Origin: Arctopsyche grandis
Taxonomy: Eukaryota; Arthropoda; Insecta; Trichoptera; Hydropsychidae
DNA length: 64,000 nt
Direction of reading: 5' to 3'
Assembly (NCBI RefSeq): GCF_051622035.1
Contig: NC_135355.1
Location: 42,387,486-42,451,485 of the forward strand
The translations under genes were made by a program, and so were the position numbers. The notes below the pieces were generated by a model. It was given only the letters and a program-made list of their open reading frames with translations. It was not told where the DNA came from and did not search any database. Of this stretch, positions 49,661 to 60,239 are shown piece after piece. Within the stretch, counting starts at the first letter, position 1; each line of letters begins with the position of its first letter.

Positions 49661-50301
49661 AGTCACTCGTCACTGGCCAGTGCAACCACCCCACCGGCAC
49701 CGCCACCTACATCTATGTACATTTATTCCGGCCGAATGAGCGTGATATCCGACCACGTCTGCACCTCTGCAAGTCTGAATGAAGGGAAGAAAAAACGTCA
49801 ACAGAATCAGAAAAAACAGAATCTTTCAATTCCTTTTCGAAACCACCCGTTGAAATCAACGGGTCCAACACTAGCACAATATAACCGCAGTGGGTAATCA
49901 AATTAAAGTAGAATCCGTTTTACTCAGATGACGGTCGGCTCCCATACAAACAATGACATAAGAATGTGGCCACCATATCAAATATTTCAAAAGCGAAGAA
50001 GCCAATTTTACACGTATTACAATAGTCCGTAAGGATCATTTTCCAGTGGCTTTCAATGGCTTTTAGGCTAAAATTATAAAATCGTAAATTATTCGTAAAT
50101 GCCCTTTTAGACTTTTAGAGGTATCGTCAAAAATTGGTTCTAGGAAATAATAGAAAAAAATTCAAATTTATTTTAAAAATGCGTATATCATGAAACAAAA
50201 ATGCTATCTTCTTTTAAATAAACATTTTATGGTCGGTAGTCGGTATCAAATTGCAACTAATATGCAAAAATGGGGGACACGTGCATATTTTTTTTTTATA
50301 T
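49661..50301. other. 5' flank of CLPTM1, no further gene
   Basis: The CLPTM1 promoter presumably lies here. No decisive TATA or initiator was picked. The rest is AT-rich. Confidence 0.4.
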
Positions 50302-50985
50302 TGTTAAGTTATTAAGAGAGACGCCTCAATCGAACCATGCGGGCGCACTTGACGAAGTTCGTCAACGAGGAGCAGAACGACTGGGACACGCTGGTTCCGC
50401 ACTTCCTCATGGCCTATAGAGCGGCCCAACACGATGCGACAGGAGCATCACCAGCAGCCATGATATACGGACGAGAACTGCGCATGCCGGCGGACCTACT
50501 ATATGGGGGCCCTCCACCAGACAGCGAACCTCAGGATCCACACCGATATACCACGAAGTTGACCGAAGACATGGCCAAGGTACATCGGTTCGCCAGAGCC
50601 CACCTCCGGATGCAGAATAGCCTATTTAATTAATAGGTCGATCGGGACGAACTCTCTTAAGAAGGGAGTTATGTAAAGTTATTAAGAGAGACGCCCCGTA
50701 GACCGGTGACGTCATGGTGACGCCGACCAATGGTGGAGTCGGGCGTTGCGGCCAATGGCTGCACCAGACTCCTTGACCAATGACTATACATGTTTACGTG
50801 TCATACGTGTATGCGCCGAGCGCTGAATATTTATAAGTATGGTGCGCTCTCGAACGGTGGCATTCGGATCCTGACCTCCACCGGACGAACAGCAATAAAG
50901 ACTTGGAACCTGCCTGCGTGTTTTCTTGTACCTCGACCTGACTCCACTTACCTCTGAATACTCTTCAATATCTTCGACAAAATTC
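50302..50985 (+). mobile_element. gutted Gypsy-type LTR element
   Basis: TGTTAAGTTATTAAGAGAGA (from 50302) is nearly repeated as TGTAAAGTTATTAAGAGAGA at 50672, the 3' LTR start. That LTR is preceded by the purine-rich tract AAGAAGGGAG. The 3' LTR contains a TATA-like TATTTATAAGTATGG and AATAAAG, and runs to about 50985 (end not exact). Only about 25 bp of 5' LTR start remains before the integrase fragment, so most of the LTR, gag and pol are deleted. Confidence 0.65.
50337..50636 (+). pseudogene. Gypsy integrase C-terminal fragment
   Basis: The open frame reads NDWDTLVPHFLMAYRAAQHD, then TGASPAAMIYGRELRMPADL, the end of the integrase catalytic core of Ty3/Gypsy elements (normally W...L....AYR...H..TG.SP....YGRE...P.D). 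The zinc finger and DDE residues upstream are missing. GC-rich codon use differs from the AT-rich surroundings. The ATG at 50337 is not a native start. Confidence 0.85.
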
Positions 50986-51400
50986 TTCCAGATTTTCAAT
51001 GCAGTTTATTGTTGAACGCTCTAAGAATTAGATGTTTTACACACTTGACTTCCAAATAAATTTTTCCGTGGTCGAATTATAATATCACTATAATTAGTCG
51101 GTTCTTTTTCTTTCGTAATAAAGTGAATTATTTATATTTTCACCATTTGAAGATAGACCCTTGACAAAATAAGAGTATATAATAATAATATAAGATATGA
51201 ATATAGCACTATGTATTATAAAAAAAATAATTAATTATTTTTTCTAAATTGTATTAATAATATATAATTTACCTTTTTATTACATATATGTATATGTATA
51301 TATTTTTAAAACAAATATACATACAAAATTGTATATGAATAAATGCATAAGCGAAAACTAATACATTTTAGACTTAGGTTTATGCGATCGTATCGTAAGA
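50986..51400. other. no gene recognised
   Basis: AT-rich spacer between the Gypsy relic and the intact LINE. Confidence 0.5.
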
Positions 51401-51477
51401 CACCAAATGGTTGACAATAGTTCGCGTTGTGTGGTATACACAGACGGACGTGTTTACCTACATCCCTTTCTACCGAT

Positions 51478-52590
51478 ATGGCCACGATTTGTGCCTGTAG
51501 AGTGGTGATAAACGAAGTTCTGGCGTTCATACGCAACAAGATCGACACCCTAGATGAAGTATCACTTGTCCAAATATGTGACTTCTTTACTGAGGATGAA
51601 ATGATGGTGGCGAGAAACGTGCTCATTTCACTTCTGCCTGATGTGCGAGATACACGACGACAAGGTGATCTAAAAAAGTTAAGATGTATTCAAGACATTA
51701 TTAAAATGTTTAAAGAGACAGATGTGTCTGTTCTACCAAATTTTGGCGCTGTCAACCTGCGACGTTTGCCTCCTGTTTCTTTCGATTCGATTGATGTTAC
51801 ATCACTACTGAGTGCCATTCAAGATTTGAAGGAAGAGGTGAGAGTTCTGAAGTCTCAGGGTGGGGCGAATGATATTTCTCTCATTAAGGATGCAATAGCT
51901 GAGTTGCGCGAAGATATGAACAAGATCACTTCCGATGTTTCAAATCGCGATTTGAATGCGTCTAACTTGGTGGAAGAGATATTAAAAAAAACCGGAACCT
52001 TTGCGGATGCCGTACGTAAGCAGACTAATAAAACCAACAAAAATAATAGCCAATCGAAACTACCTCCTGTGCCGAACGCATCGAATAATGTTACATCGAA
52101 TAATGTAAACAAGCGGGGAGCGTCAACCAGTGGCGGCGCTTCGAAAAATGTTACATCGAACGATGCAAACAATCAGGGAGTGTCAACCAGTGCTGGCGCT
52201 CCACTAGCTGAAAATGATAACAACGATAATTTCAAATTAGTTAAAACGAAAAAAAACATTAGACGAAGTGCCAACTTAAGAGGCACTTGCAAGGATTCTG
52301 AATTGCAAGCTGTAATTCCAGAATCTGAAATTTACATCTCTAGATTCTCGTTAGAGACGAATGTCGAAATAATTAGTACATATTTAAAGAAAAAAGTAAA
52401 TTTCAAATTCACCTTAAAAGAACTACCATCTCGAACAAAATGCGGTTTCAAGTCTTTCATTGTTGCAACTGAAGCCACGAATGCAACAAAACTGCTCGTG
52501 CAAGATTTATGGCCGACCGGAATTGTTTTCCGACGTTTCCGAAAAAACTATATTAATGGGGGACAAAACAATAACAATCGTCAGCTATAA
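51478..52590 (+). CDS. LINE ORF1 protein (nucleic-acid-binding, coiled coil)
   Basis: From ATG 51478 (MATICACRV) it encodes 370 residues; the frame extends 17 codons further upstream to 51427, but that ATG has weaker context. The N-terminal third is helical and ends in NLRRLPPVSFDSIDVTSLL, then a heptad-like stretch (IQDLKEEVRVLKSQ). FADAVR and a low-complexity Asn/Ser/Lys linker with two similar repeats (NVTSN...GASTS) follow. The C-terminal domain (IYISRFSLETNVEIISTYLK ... WPTGIVFRRFRK) resembles the C-terminal domain of other LINE ORF1 proteins. No CCHC knuckles are present. Its expected role is binding element RNA. Confidence 0.8.
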   Translation: MATICACRVVINEVLAFIRNKIDTLDEVSLVQICDFFTEDEMMVARNVLISLLPDVRDTRRQGDLKKLRCIQDIIKMFKETDVSVLPNFGAVNLRRLPPVSFDSIDVTSLLSAIQDLKEEVRVLKSQGGANDISLIKDAIAELREDMNKITSDVSNRDLNASNLVEEILKKTGTFADAVRKQTNKTNKNNSQSKLPPVPNASNNVTSNNVNKRGASTSGGASKNVTSNDANNQGVSTSAGAPLAENDNNDNFKLVKTKKNIRRSANLRGTCKDSELQAVIPESEIYISRFSLETNVEIISTYLKKKVNFKFTLKELPSRTKCGFKSFIVATEATNATKLLVQDLWPTGIVFRRFRKNYINGGQNNNNRQL

Positions 52591-55342
52591 TTGTCGCTCT
52601 TTTCGACGTACTGAATCCTACATTTCCAAACTATGTAATGAGGCCGACGTTATTTTGTTACAAGAAACATGGTTTTTAGAATTTGAAACTGTATACTTGA
52701 GAAGATTCCATCCATCATTTGAAGGCACTGGTACATCTGCAGTGGACAGCGGTAATGGACCTTTAGTTGGACGTCCCTATGGTGGTGTTGGTATATTGTA
52801 CAAAAAAACTTTTACAGTCACCCAAATTGACCTTCATAATCCGAGATTACTTTGCATTAAACTTCAGCAAGGTGATATTGAATTGTTAATTATTAATGTA
52901 TATATGCCGACGGCAAAACCAGAAAACTTTGAAGATTTTACTACTTGCTTGGGCATTGTTAATGCCGCTATCGAAGATCATAGTCGCTCGAATTTTATTG
53001 TCATGGGTGATTTTAATGCTCATCCTGGCTCTTTATTTTGGAACGAACTACTATCCTTCTGTGAAGAAAATCATTTGAGGATTCAAGATTATGCGTGTCT
53101 TCCATCTGATACATTTACATATGTTAGTGACGCACACGGCTCCTTACGGTGGTTGGATCACTGTATCACATCTGAAGGAATTTTAGGATCCATTCAAGAT
53201 TTTAAAGTCCATACTGACGTAGTATGGTCAGATCATCGTCCGCTTTTTGTTATAATTGCTTCGAATGGTCTGAATCGTTCGAGACCATATCACAATTATC
53301 GTCATCGCGACATTGCAACTTGGATGCCACGCAACCCTTCCGACATAATTGCATATTCACTAGAAATAATTAACTCTTTGGATCGTATTGTATGTGATAA
53401 TAATCTTCAAAATTGCAATTTGAGAAAATGCACTGATACTGAGCATAGGACTTCCATTAATTACCTCTATCATTCGATTGTAGATGTGTTGAGAAATGCC
53501 GCTTCGACATCATTTTCTTCACCAACGCATCAGTATAATGATAAGAGGTTTAAGGTGGTTCCTGTTTGGAACGATCAGGTAGCGGCACGCTACCTAGATT
53601 CGAGGAACTCATTCATAGAATGGGTCGCAGCGGGCCGCCCTTCTACAGGAGAAATTGCCGACCGACGTCGTCATGCTAGGCATGTTTTTAAAATTGCACT
53701 GAAGGTATGTCAACGCAACGCTAATCAAAGTGTTATGGACAAGATAGCTCTATATCATAGAAATAAAGACTTCAAGCAATTTTGGAATGCTACAAATGCT
53801 ATTTTAGCAGTAAACAGTACTATCCCGGTACATATTAATGGAATCTACAACCATCGGAGTATTGCCAATATGTTTAGCAAGCATTTCAAAGAGTCTGTTT
53901 CGGATTTGATGGGCAGGGCTGATGTGGTTATGTCTATCTCAGAAGATTCGTTTTTCGTCATAACTGGCGACGAAGTTGAAACTGCGTTAAGGTCAATGTC
54001 TGGAGGGAAAGCAACTGGTTGGGACAGCATTAGTACGGATCATGTTCTGCATAGTGGTAAGAATTTCTTCATCATATTAGCAAGGCTTTTCAATGTGATG
54101 ATTTTGCATGAACATGTACCTGAAGAGTTTTCAAGGACGACTATTGTTCCTGTCCTCAAGTCATCAAAGCTTGATGCTTCAGTCATTGACAGCTATCGTC
54201 CTATTGCTCTAGCCACCATTTTATCTAAAATTCTAGAGAAGATATTGAGTTGCAGATTAAGTGGCTACCTTTTGTCAGCTGATGAGCAGTTTGGATTCAA
54301 GAAGCACTCGTCGACGGACATGGCCATCTACACTTTAAAACAGGTAGTGGATTTTTATACATCGCGAAAAACTTCCGTATACGCCTGTTTTCTAGACTTA
54401 TCCAAGGCCTTCGATCGAGTGGATCATGATCTACTTTGGTCCAAACTGTTAAAAAGGGGAGCTCCAAGTCAAATCGTGAGGTTTTTAGCATCCTGGCACC
54501 GGAATCAGTTCAGCCATGTACGCTGGGGGAATTCATACTCTGATCCCGCTTCTTTGAAGTGCGGGGTTAGACAGGGTGGGTCAATGTCTCCTGGCTTATT
54601 CAACCTTTACATGGATGAACTTTCACATCGCCTTCGACAGACTGGAGTTGGTTGCCACATAGGAGGAATATGCAGTAACCACATCAGCTATGCGGATGAC
54701 ATGGTGATCTTGGCGCCTTCTCCGTCAGCTCTGAATCGCCTCCTGGAAGTTTGCTCGAGTTATGCTGCAGAACATAATATGCGGTATAATACGAGTAAAT
54801 CCATGGTACTGATTTTCCGATACGGTCGAGGTCCTCATTTCGTCCCCAACATTATTTTAGATGGGCGTAATCTTGAAACTGTTAGGGAAGTCAAGTATCT
54901 GGGACACTTGCTGACTGAGGATCTATCTGATGACCGTGACATCGAAAGACAAAGAAGAGCCATTTGTGTAAGGGCAAATATGCTGGCTAGACGATTTTTC
55001 CACTCCAGTGTAGAGGTTAAGAGACAATTATTTATGTCCTTTTGTACTAGCCTCTATACTGGTGAATTATGGACCAGATACAAGCGGGAGACGATGAGGA
55101 AGATAAAGGTACAATACAACAACTGTTACCGTGCTCTTTTCGGGTTACCTAGGAGCTGTAGCGCGTCGCAAATGTTTGTAGAAGGGCATGTGCCTCATTT
55201 TGAAGCCATTCTCAGGATGAGAGCGGCCTCTCTACGTCTTCGTATATTTTTATCGCCTAATTGTCTTCTTGCTGCTGCATCTTCTCATTTGCATTCTTCA
55301 TTGTATGTTCGATGGATGGAACTGCTACACCGACCGCCTTGA
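52556..55342 (+). CDS. LINE ORF2: APE endonuclease and reverse transcriptase
   Basis: The chosen start is ATG 52556 (MGDKTITIVSYNCRSF), giving 928 residues. The frame is open further back to 52460, but the APE domain begins only here. It overlaps ORF1 by 35 nt in another frame. Endonuclease motifs: SYNCRSF, LLQETW (catalytic E), INVYMP, VMGDFNAH, SDHRPLF. RT motifs: IVPVLKS, YRPIAL, EQFGFKKHSST, ACFLDLSKAFDRVDH (first catalytic Asp), GVRQGGSMSPGLFNLYMDEL, ISYADDMVIL (catalytic YADD), VKYLGHLL. The thumb and a C-terminal extension (RREFFHSS-like RRFFHSSVEVKRQLF, LYTGELW) follow. All catalytic residues I can check are present, so the enzyme could be functional. Confidence 0.92.
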   Translation: MGDKTITIVSYNCRSFRRTESYISKLCNEADVILLQETWFLEFETVYLRRFHPSFEGTGTSAVDSGNGPLVGRPYGGVGILYKKTFTVTQIDLHNPRLLCIKLQQGDIELLIINVYMPTAKPENFEDFTTCLGIVNAAIEDHSRSNFIVMGDFNAHPGSLFWNELLSFCEENHLRIQDYACLPSDTFTYVSDAHGSLRWLDHCITSEGILGSIQDFKVHTDVVWSDHRPLFVIIASNGLNRSRPYHNYRHRDIATWMPRNPSDIIAYSLEIINSLDRIVCDNNLQNCNLRKCTDTEHRTSINYLYHSIVDVLRNAASTSFSSPTHQYNDKRFKVVPVWNDQVAARYLDSRNSFIEWVAAGRPSTGEIADRRRHARHVFKIALKVCQRNANQSVMDKIALYHRNKDFKQFWNATNAILAVNSTIPVHINGIYNHRSIANMFSKHFKESVSDLMGRADVVMSISEDSFFVITGDEVETALRSMSGGKATGWDSISTDHVLHSGKNFFIILARLFNVMILHEHVPEEFSRTTIVPVLKSSKLDASVIDSYRPIALATILSKILEKILSCRLSGYLLSADEQFGFKKHSSTDMAIYTLKQVVDFYTSRKTSVYACFLDLSKAFDRVDHDLLWSKLLKRGAPSQIVRFLASWHRNQFSHVRWGNSYSDPASLKCGVRQGGSMSPGLFNLYMDELSHRLRQTGVGCHIGGICSNHISYADDMVILAPSPSALNRLLEVCSSYAAEHNMRYNTSKSMVLIFRYGRGPHFVPNIILDGRNLETVREVKYLGHLLTEDLSDDRDIERQRRAICVRANMLARRFFHSSVEVKRQLFMSFCTSLYTGELWTRYKRETMRKIKVQYNNCYRALFGLPRSCSASQMFVEGHVPHFEAILRMRAASLRLRIFLSPNCLLAAASSHLHSSLYVRWMELLHRPP

Positions 55343-55632
55343 ATAGACATAAAATTATTATTATTTATTATTATTAGACTTATTTATTATTATTTATTTA
55401 TTATAATTATTATTATTATTATTTATTATTATTATTATTTATTATTAATATTATTTATTATCAGTAATATTTATATATTTACTTATGTATTTATTTATTT
55501 ATTTTTTGTTTACTATTTTTCAATACTTTTTTTTATTTTTTTATTATCTATATATTATTTATATGGGCGTTGGGGATTGCACTATTCTCCTCATCGTCTG
55601 GAATAAAAGCTATTATTATTATTATTATTAAT

Positions 55633-57005
55633 ACCGGAGACCCAATTTTTATAATGAATTTTTCCGGGACTACCCTACGACAAACGAGGAATGAAATTCG
55701 TTGCTAGCTAGAAAAAAAGATATTTTATTTAGTGTTGATTTCAATTTATTTGTGATAAGGAAAATTGGTTTGTAGTGATGGCAACACTAAAAGTTTGAAA
55801 AAAAGTCAAGAATTTTGATCTGAAAAAATTTATTGTGTAATAGTCCTTGTTTTGGGAAAAATAACAAAAAAAATATACTATTACGCCTTAATACTTAAAT
55901 TAATTCCTGAAAGTTTGGGCGTGTGCGTGAATGTGGCGTTTGACGGCTGGGCAGCTAAGCGGCTAGAGGTGGGAAAAATGGAAATTTTGAACGAACGGGA
56001 AAAAACCACGAGTTTTTTTTTTACATAAAACTGTATTTTTTAATTGAGAATGACCAAAATAATACAACATATTTTAGTACATAGGTAATTAGTGGTTTTA
56101 TATATAATATTGTAAAAAACATGTTTTTCATTGGTATAATCTCACATCTGTGGTAAACAATCTACCGCTAGCCTTTAACCCTAAGTTCGTTTTAAAAAAC
56201 TCAAAAAACTGTTATTCGATATTCACATATTTTTCCTGCAAAAGATGTGAATATCGCATTAATAATTCAATCATTTGAAATTTCATAAATTAAAATCCCA
56301 ATACCAATCCAGATACAATATCTTTGTTCAGATTGTTCATTCCAAACCTCCTCTATTTTAGCCATCACTCTCATACTTTTAGTTATTTTAAAATTACGTT
56401 TAATATAAAATTGATCAATAGAGGGAGTCGTGGGAAAAATAAATTCGATCTTCTCAATGATTATGAATAAATAAATAGCAAAATAATTAAACGTTACTTT
56501 GTTTATTTTAACCTTATTCTAATTACATTAAAAATAAAATCGTTGACGCACGTATTTTGATGTGTTTATATATTATTACTTATTTTTATTTTTTATTTTT
56601 TTTATTAAATAGATATGTTTGTTTATGAAATTCTTACCCATACACTATGAATGAAACTTTATACCTATTTCATTAACAACAATTCAATAAACTGGGTAAC
56701 ATGTAAATTTTTAGTGATTTTTTAATTCCTTTAATTTTTTATATTTTAAATGTCGCTATTATTTTCATTATTCATAATTTTATACGTTGGCAAGAAAAGT
56801 CGATCATATAATAATTCGAGTCGGAGTCGTTAAATTCTGATCCGACTCCACAGCCCTGATCTAAACTACAGTTCAATTGTATGTTGGTCATAGTGTCGAT
56901 TGAAGATCATCTGTCATGGCACTATGGCATTTATGAGAAATAAAAAATAAAGGTTTAAATATGAATGTTTGTTTTCAGTAAATAATTGATATACGTTTCA
57001 ATGCA
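55633..57005. other. intergenic DNA, no gene recognised
   Basis: AT-rich sequence. A decayed hAT end, GACTCCACAGCCCTG, lies at 56847-56861 and matches the family at 45441-45972. No coding region. Confidence 0.5.
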
Positions 57006-57092
57006 ACAGCAAGGTTGAGATATTCTTATCTATCGCGATAAAACCGCAGAACGACAGTGCTCCAAATAATTCGCTGCTGTTCTTTACAATTG
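57006..57092 (+). promoter_or_regulatory. candidate promoter and non-coding first exon of the kelch gene
   Basis: A strong donor, TTG|GTAAGTC, at 57093 and an acceptor TTTTTCAG at 57152-57159 define a short 5' intron. So an untranslated exon must end at 57092. The palindrome TATCGCGATA (57031-57040), made of two inverted CGATA boxes, sits where the promoter is expected and recalls DRE/BEAF-type CGATA elements. The transcription start is not determined. Confidence 0.45.
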
Positions 57093-57188
57093 GTAAGTCG
57101 AAATTTATAATGCTCAGCAGTTATACTTATATTGTCTAATTTTCAACTTTATTTTTCAGGAGAAATCTAAGAGAAAATCAGAAACAAG

Positions 57189-59694
57189 ATGTTCATAGTG
57201 AAGGCGAAGTCCGATTTTGCTGCAAAACGGGTGGAGTATTTGTACGATGCCATGAGACGAGATAAGAAATGCGACACGAGTTTTTTCGTTCGAGGCCGAT
57301 AGTATTTTAATTCGAATCCAAAAATTCTTAAAATCTAAATTGTTTTGCCAGTATAATTATCATTTATTAAAATTTGCAGCTTCTACGTGCACTTGGTCGT
57401 GTTATCAGCGTACAGCGAATTCTTTGGGAGAAACATAGATAAATTGAGTGAGACTTTTTCCCCTTTTGACTTCGACGTTATCGATGCAATCCTGAAGTAT
57501 TGTTACGCTGGAGAAATAAGTCCGAGTTCATTATTATCTGAAGTAATCAATTCAAAATGCGTGTTTTCGTCATTAAATTTAATAATTGAAATATAATTTT
57601 AGGCAAAGATGAACGTCACTACGACAAATTAATGGAGCTAGCCAATCGACTCGAAGTGAAAATTCCACCGCGATATGAAACGGTCGATCTTTCTAATTGT
57701 CTGGATGTTTTGAAATCAAAGGAAGATTACGAATTGAAGACGGAGGCTATGGATTTGGAAAATTTTGAGACGGTGAGTGTTGATTATATGTTTATAGGAT
57801 CCGGATGTGAAGGATTCCAAGTGAACAGCGCAGATTCAGTCAGAACTATTTATTATAACCATGTCGTCGGGCTTGTTCTCCAACAAGTGACCATAGCAAC
57901 ACGCATCCGGTCTCTCCCATGCATACCACACACACTTTATCCCTAGCAGTTTGGCCAACCACACATACGGCTCGTTTAAAAATCATTCCTCGTATAAAAA
58001 AATATGTCACTTAAATATTTTTCAATTCCACTTCTGTTTCAGCTGCACAAAACTCAAGATTTTCTCAATCTGCCAGCCTCCAACGTAATCGAAATCTTGA
58101 AATCGAATTATATGAACGTGCCTTCCAAAGAAAGCGCATTCAATGCTGTGAAATTGTGGGTAATTTTTGATAATGCGAACCGTAAAAAAGAATTGGTACA
58201 GCTGATGAGATCCGTGAGGTTATCCTTGGTGTCGATGGAGGTAGTTGAGATTAATTGAATGTTATAGTTTATGGAAAAAAATCCATTTGAATAATGTGTT
58301 ATATTTTCAGTTTTTCATCGACGAAATATTAACGTTCTGTCACGCGTGTGCAGAGTGTATGACCGCTCTTAGACAAGCAATTAAAGACAAGAATGATAAA
58401 TCTTTCGTCCAAAGAGAGACCCCTCGTAGAAAAATAAAAGGGGAAAAAATGGCACTGGTTGGGGGGTATCATTTAGACGTGAGCTTTATATCGCAAGTAT
58501 AATATATTTTGATTGGATTGTAAATTGATTATTTTATTGCATAACGTGTTTTCAGATGGCAAGCACCATCGATATATTTGACGGACTTAATAACAGTTGG
58601 ACTCTATCCAAAAACATTGGAATTAACAAACATCGATTTGCGTCTGTCCTCGTGGAAGATCGGATCGTTATCATTGGCGGAAGGAATTCTTTGAAAGAAT
58701 CAGTGAATTCAGTAACGTTTTCCGGTGTTGCGAAGTACCTGCTTAGAAAAATCGGAATATAACCAATTTATTTGTTTTCAGGTGGAATACATTGATTTGA
58801 AAAGCGGTCAGAAACATCCATTGAAGCCGTTAAATCACGCTCGTTGTGATTTCTCAGCAGTGACACTTCGTCGCGGTTCGTCCACCGATGTCTACGCCAT
58901 TGGTGGTTCTGGAAAATATTTAAAAATTTTATCATCAGTGGAAAGGTGATTAAATTGCAATCATTTCATCAGATCGATTGAAAGAGAAGTTGACGATTAT
59001 TGATTTTGATTAGGTGGAACAGCAAAACTGGGGATTGGGAGATCATCGCTCCATTGTTGGTGGCTGTTGATTGGCATAGTGCTTCTGTCATCGATGACAA
59101 CATATATGTAACAGGCGGATTTACACGTGAATATAGAACTACGAATAAAGTGCAGATGTATTCAGTGGAGACCAATTCTTGGACTTACCGCACTCAGATG
59201 ATTCAGGCAAGATCTAACCATTCGGTGAACGTCAATTAATTTTATTTATAACTATCGCAAATAATATAATAAACTTAATTTTGATTTCACCATTTTAGAG
59301 CGTAGTATTTATAGGGAAACTTTACGTCGCTGGTGGCGTTATTTGGCTAACTTTAACTTATTTAGACAGTGTGGAGCATTACGACCCGAATGCAAATGTG
59401 TGGACAGCGTTCACCAAACTACCGAAACCTGCATTCGGAATCAGTCTCTGCTGTTTCCAAAATAAGCTGTTTAGTATGGGTGAGTTGTTTTTTACAACTT
59501 AATTTGAATTTATAGGTCCTAAATGTAGAATTAATTTATTGTTTTGATTTTCAGGTGGACAAGATAAAAATAATGAATTAAGTGATGTTTGGGAATACGA
59601 CGAGACAAACAAATCTTGGAAAGATTCAATAAGTCTTAGCAGAACGAGATTTGATGCGGTTGCACATGTCATTCCATACGATTCGATTATTTGA
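57189..59694 (+). CDS. BTB-BACK-Kelch (KLHL-type) protein
   Basis: KLHL proteins act as Cul3 substrate adaptors or actin-binding proteins. Coding exons: 57189-57301, 57380-57519, 57603-57772, 58043-58240, 58311-58478, 58556-58711, 58782-58945, 59014-59224, 59299-59479, 59555-59694, giving 546 residues with matching phases. BTB at about residues 10-100 (CDTSFFVRGRYFYVHLVVLS, AILKYCYAGEI). BACK at about 135-235 (HKTQDFLNLPASNVIEILKS). Six kelch blades from about 251 (ALVGGYH, VIIGGRN, YAIGGSG, YVTGGFT, YVAGGVI, FSMGGQD) with downstream W residues. The exon 2 donor is best placed at ATAA|GTCCGA, because this alone keeps frame and gives GEISKDERHYDKLMELANRL; the stronger GAA|GTAATC 23 bp later would break the frame. 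The 5' leader has one extra untranslated exon. Substrate unknown. Confidence 0.85.
57797..57990 (-). repeat. 194-bp dispersed repeat in kelch intron 3
   Basis: Reverse complement of 63301-63498 with high identity. It shares AGGAATGATTTTTAAACGAG, TTGGCCAAACTGCTAGGG, GCATGGGAGAGACCGGATGC and CCTTCACATCCGGATCC. No inverted terminal repeats or A tail are obvious. Class unknown. Confidence 0.75.
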
Positions 59695-59810
59695 TCGACT
59701 ACAGTTTTATTTTGTATTTTTTGAAAGTAAATGTAACATAAAATAATCATTTAATGTATTTAAAGTATACTTTTTGTAATATTTGAATTTTTAATGTATC
59801 TAAATATTTT

Positions 59811-59816
59811 AATAAA
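59811..59816 (+). terminator. polyadenylation signal of the kelch gene
   Basis: AATAAA lies 117 bp after the stop codon, the best-placed signal on the plus strand. Confidence 0.55.
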
Positions 59817-60234
59817 CACATTATGTGCAACAACTTCTTAAAATATATTTCATTTTTCTGTGAATATTTAATGTTTATTTATTAATTAGCCATTAGGCTA
59901 CTTTTTACATAAATAAATAATATTATTCAAATGAGCTGATCAATAGAGTGGCCAAAGTCAAATACATATCATTAAATCATGATTATAATTATACAAAATT
60001 AATATAAAAATGTATTCAATAAAATTCATTTGAGGAATTTTTATATTTCATTTCTTATAATTTTTCTTGTGTACATTACGATTTTAGATTCGTGAAATTA
60101 ATTCGAAATTGCCTGTATCAATAGTTTTCAATAAAAAGAAATAAATTTTGTATTTTTCTGTAGATTTTAGCACAGTAAAATTGCACATAAGAATCAATCC
60201 AGTGGCTCTCAAATATTTTTTACACGTTTTTAAC
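59817..60234. other. intergenic DNA, no gene recognised
   Basis: AT-rich spacer with no coding or repeat signal that I can name. Confidence 0.5.
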
Positions 60235-60239
60235 AAGTG

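Larger units (their letters stand above)
51400..55632 (+). mobile_element. near-complete non-LTR retrotransposon with two open ORFs
   Basis: A short 5' region, ORF1 (51478-52590), overlapping ORF2 (52556-55342), a 3' untranslated region rich in TTA/ATT, and a terminal (ATT)n tail at 55611-55632. Both frames are uninterrupted. The 5' boundary is approximate (51370-51430), and I could not identify a target duplication. The APE endonuclease plus RT without RNase H, and a microsatellite-type tail, place it in the Jockey/I/CR1-like group. Clade not assigned. Confidence 0.85.

Noticed and set aside
57520..57605. Frameshift or pseudogene status of the kelch gene between exons 2 and 3
   Set aside because: Using the donor ATAA|GTCCGA restores frame and yields family-like sequence, so no mutation needs to be assumed.
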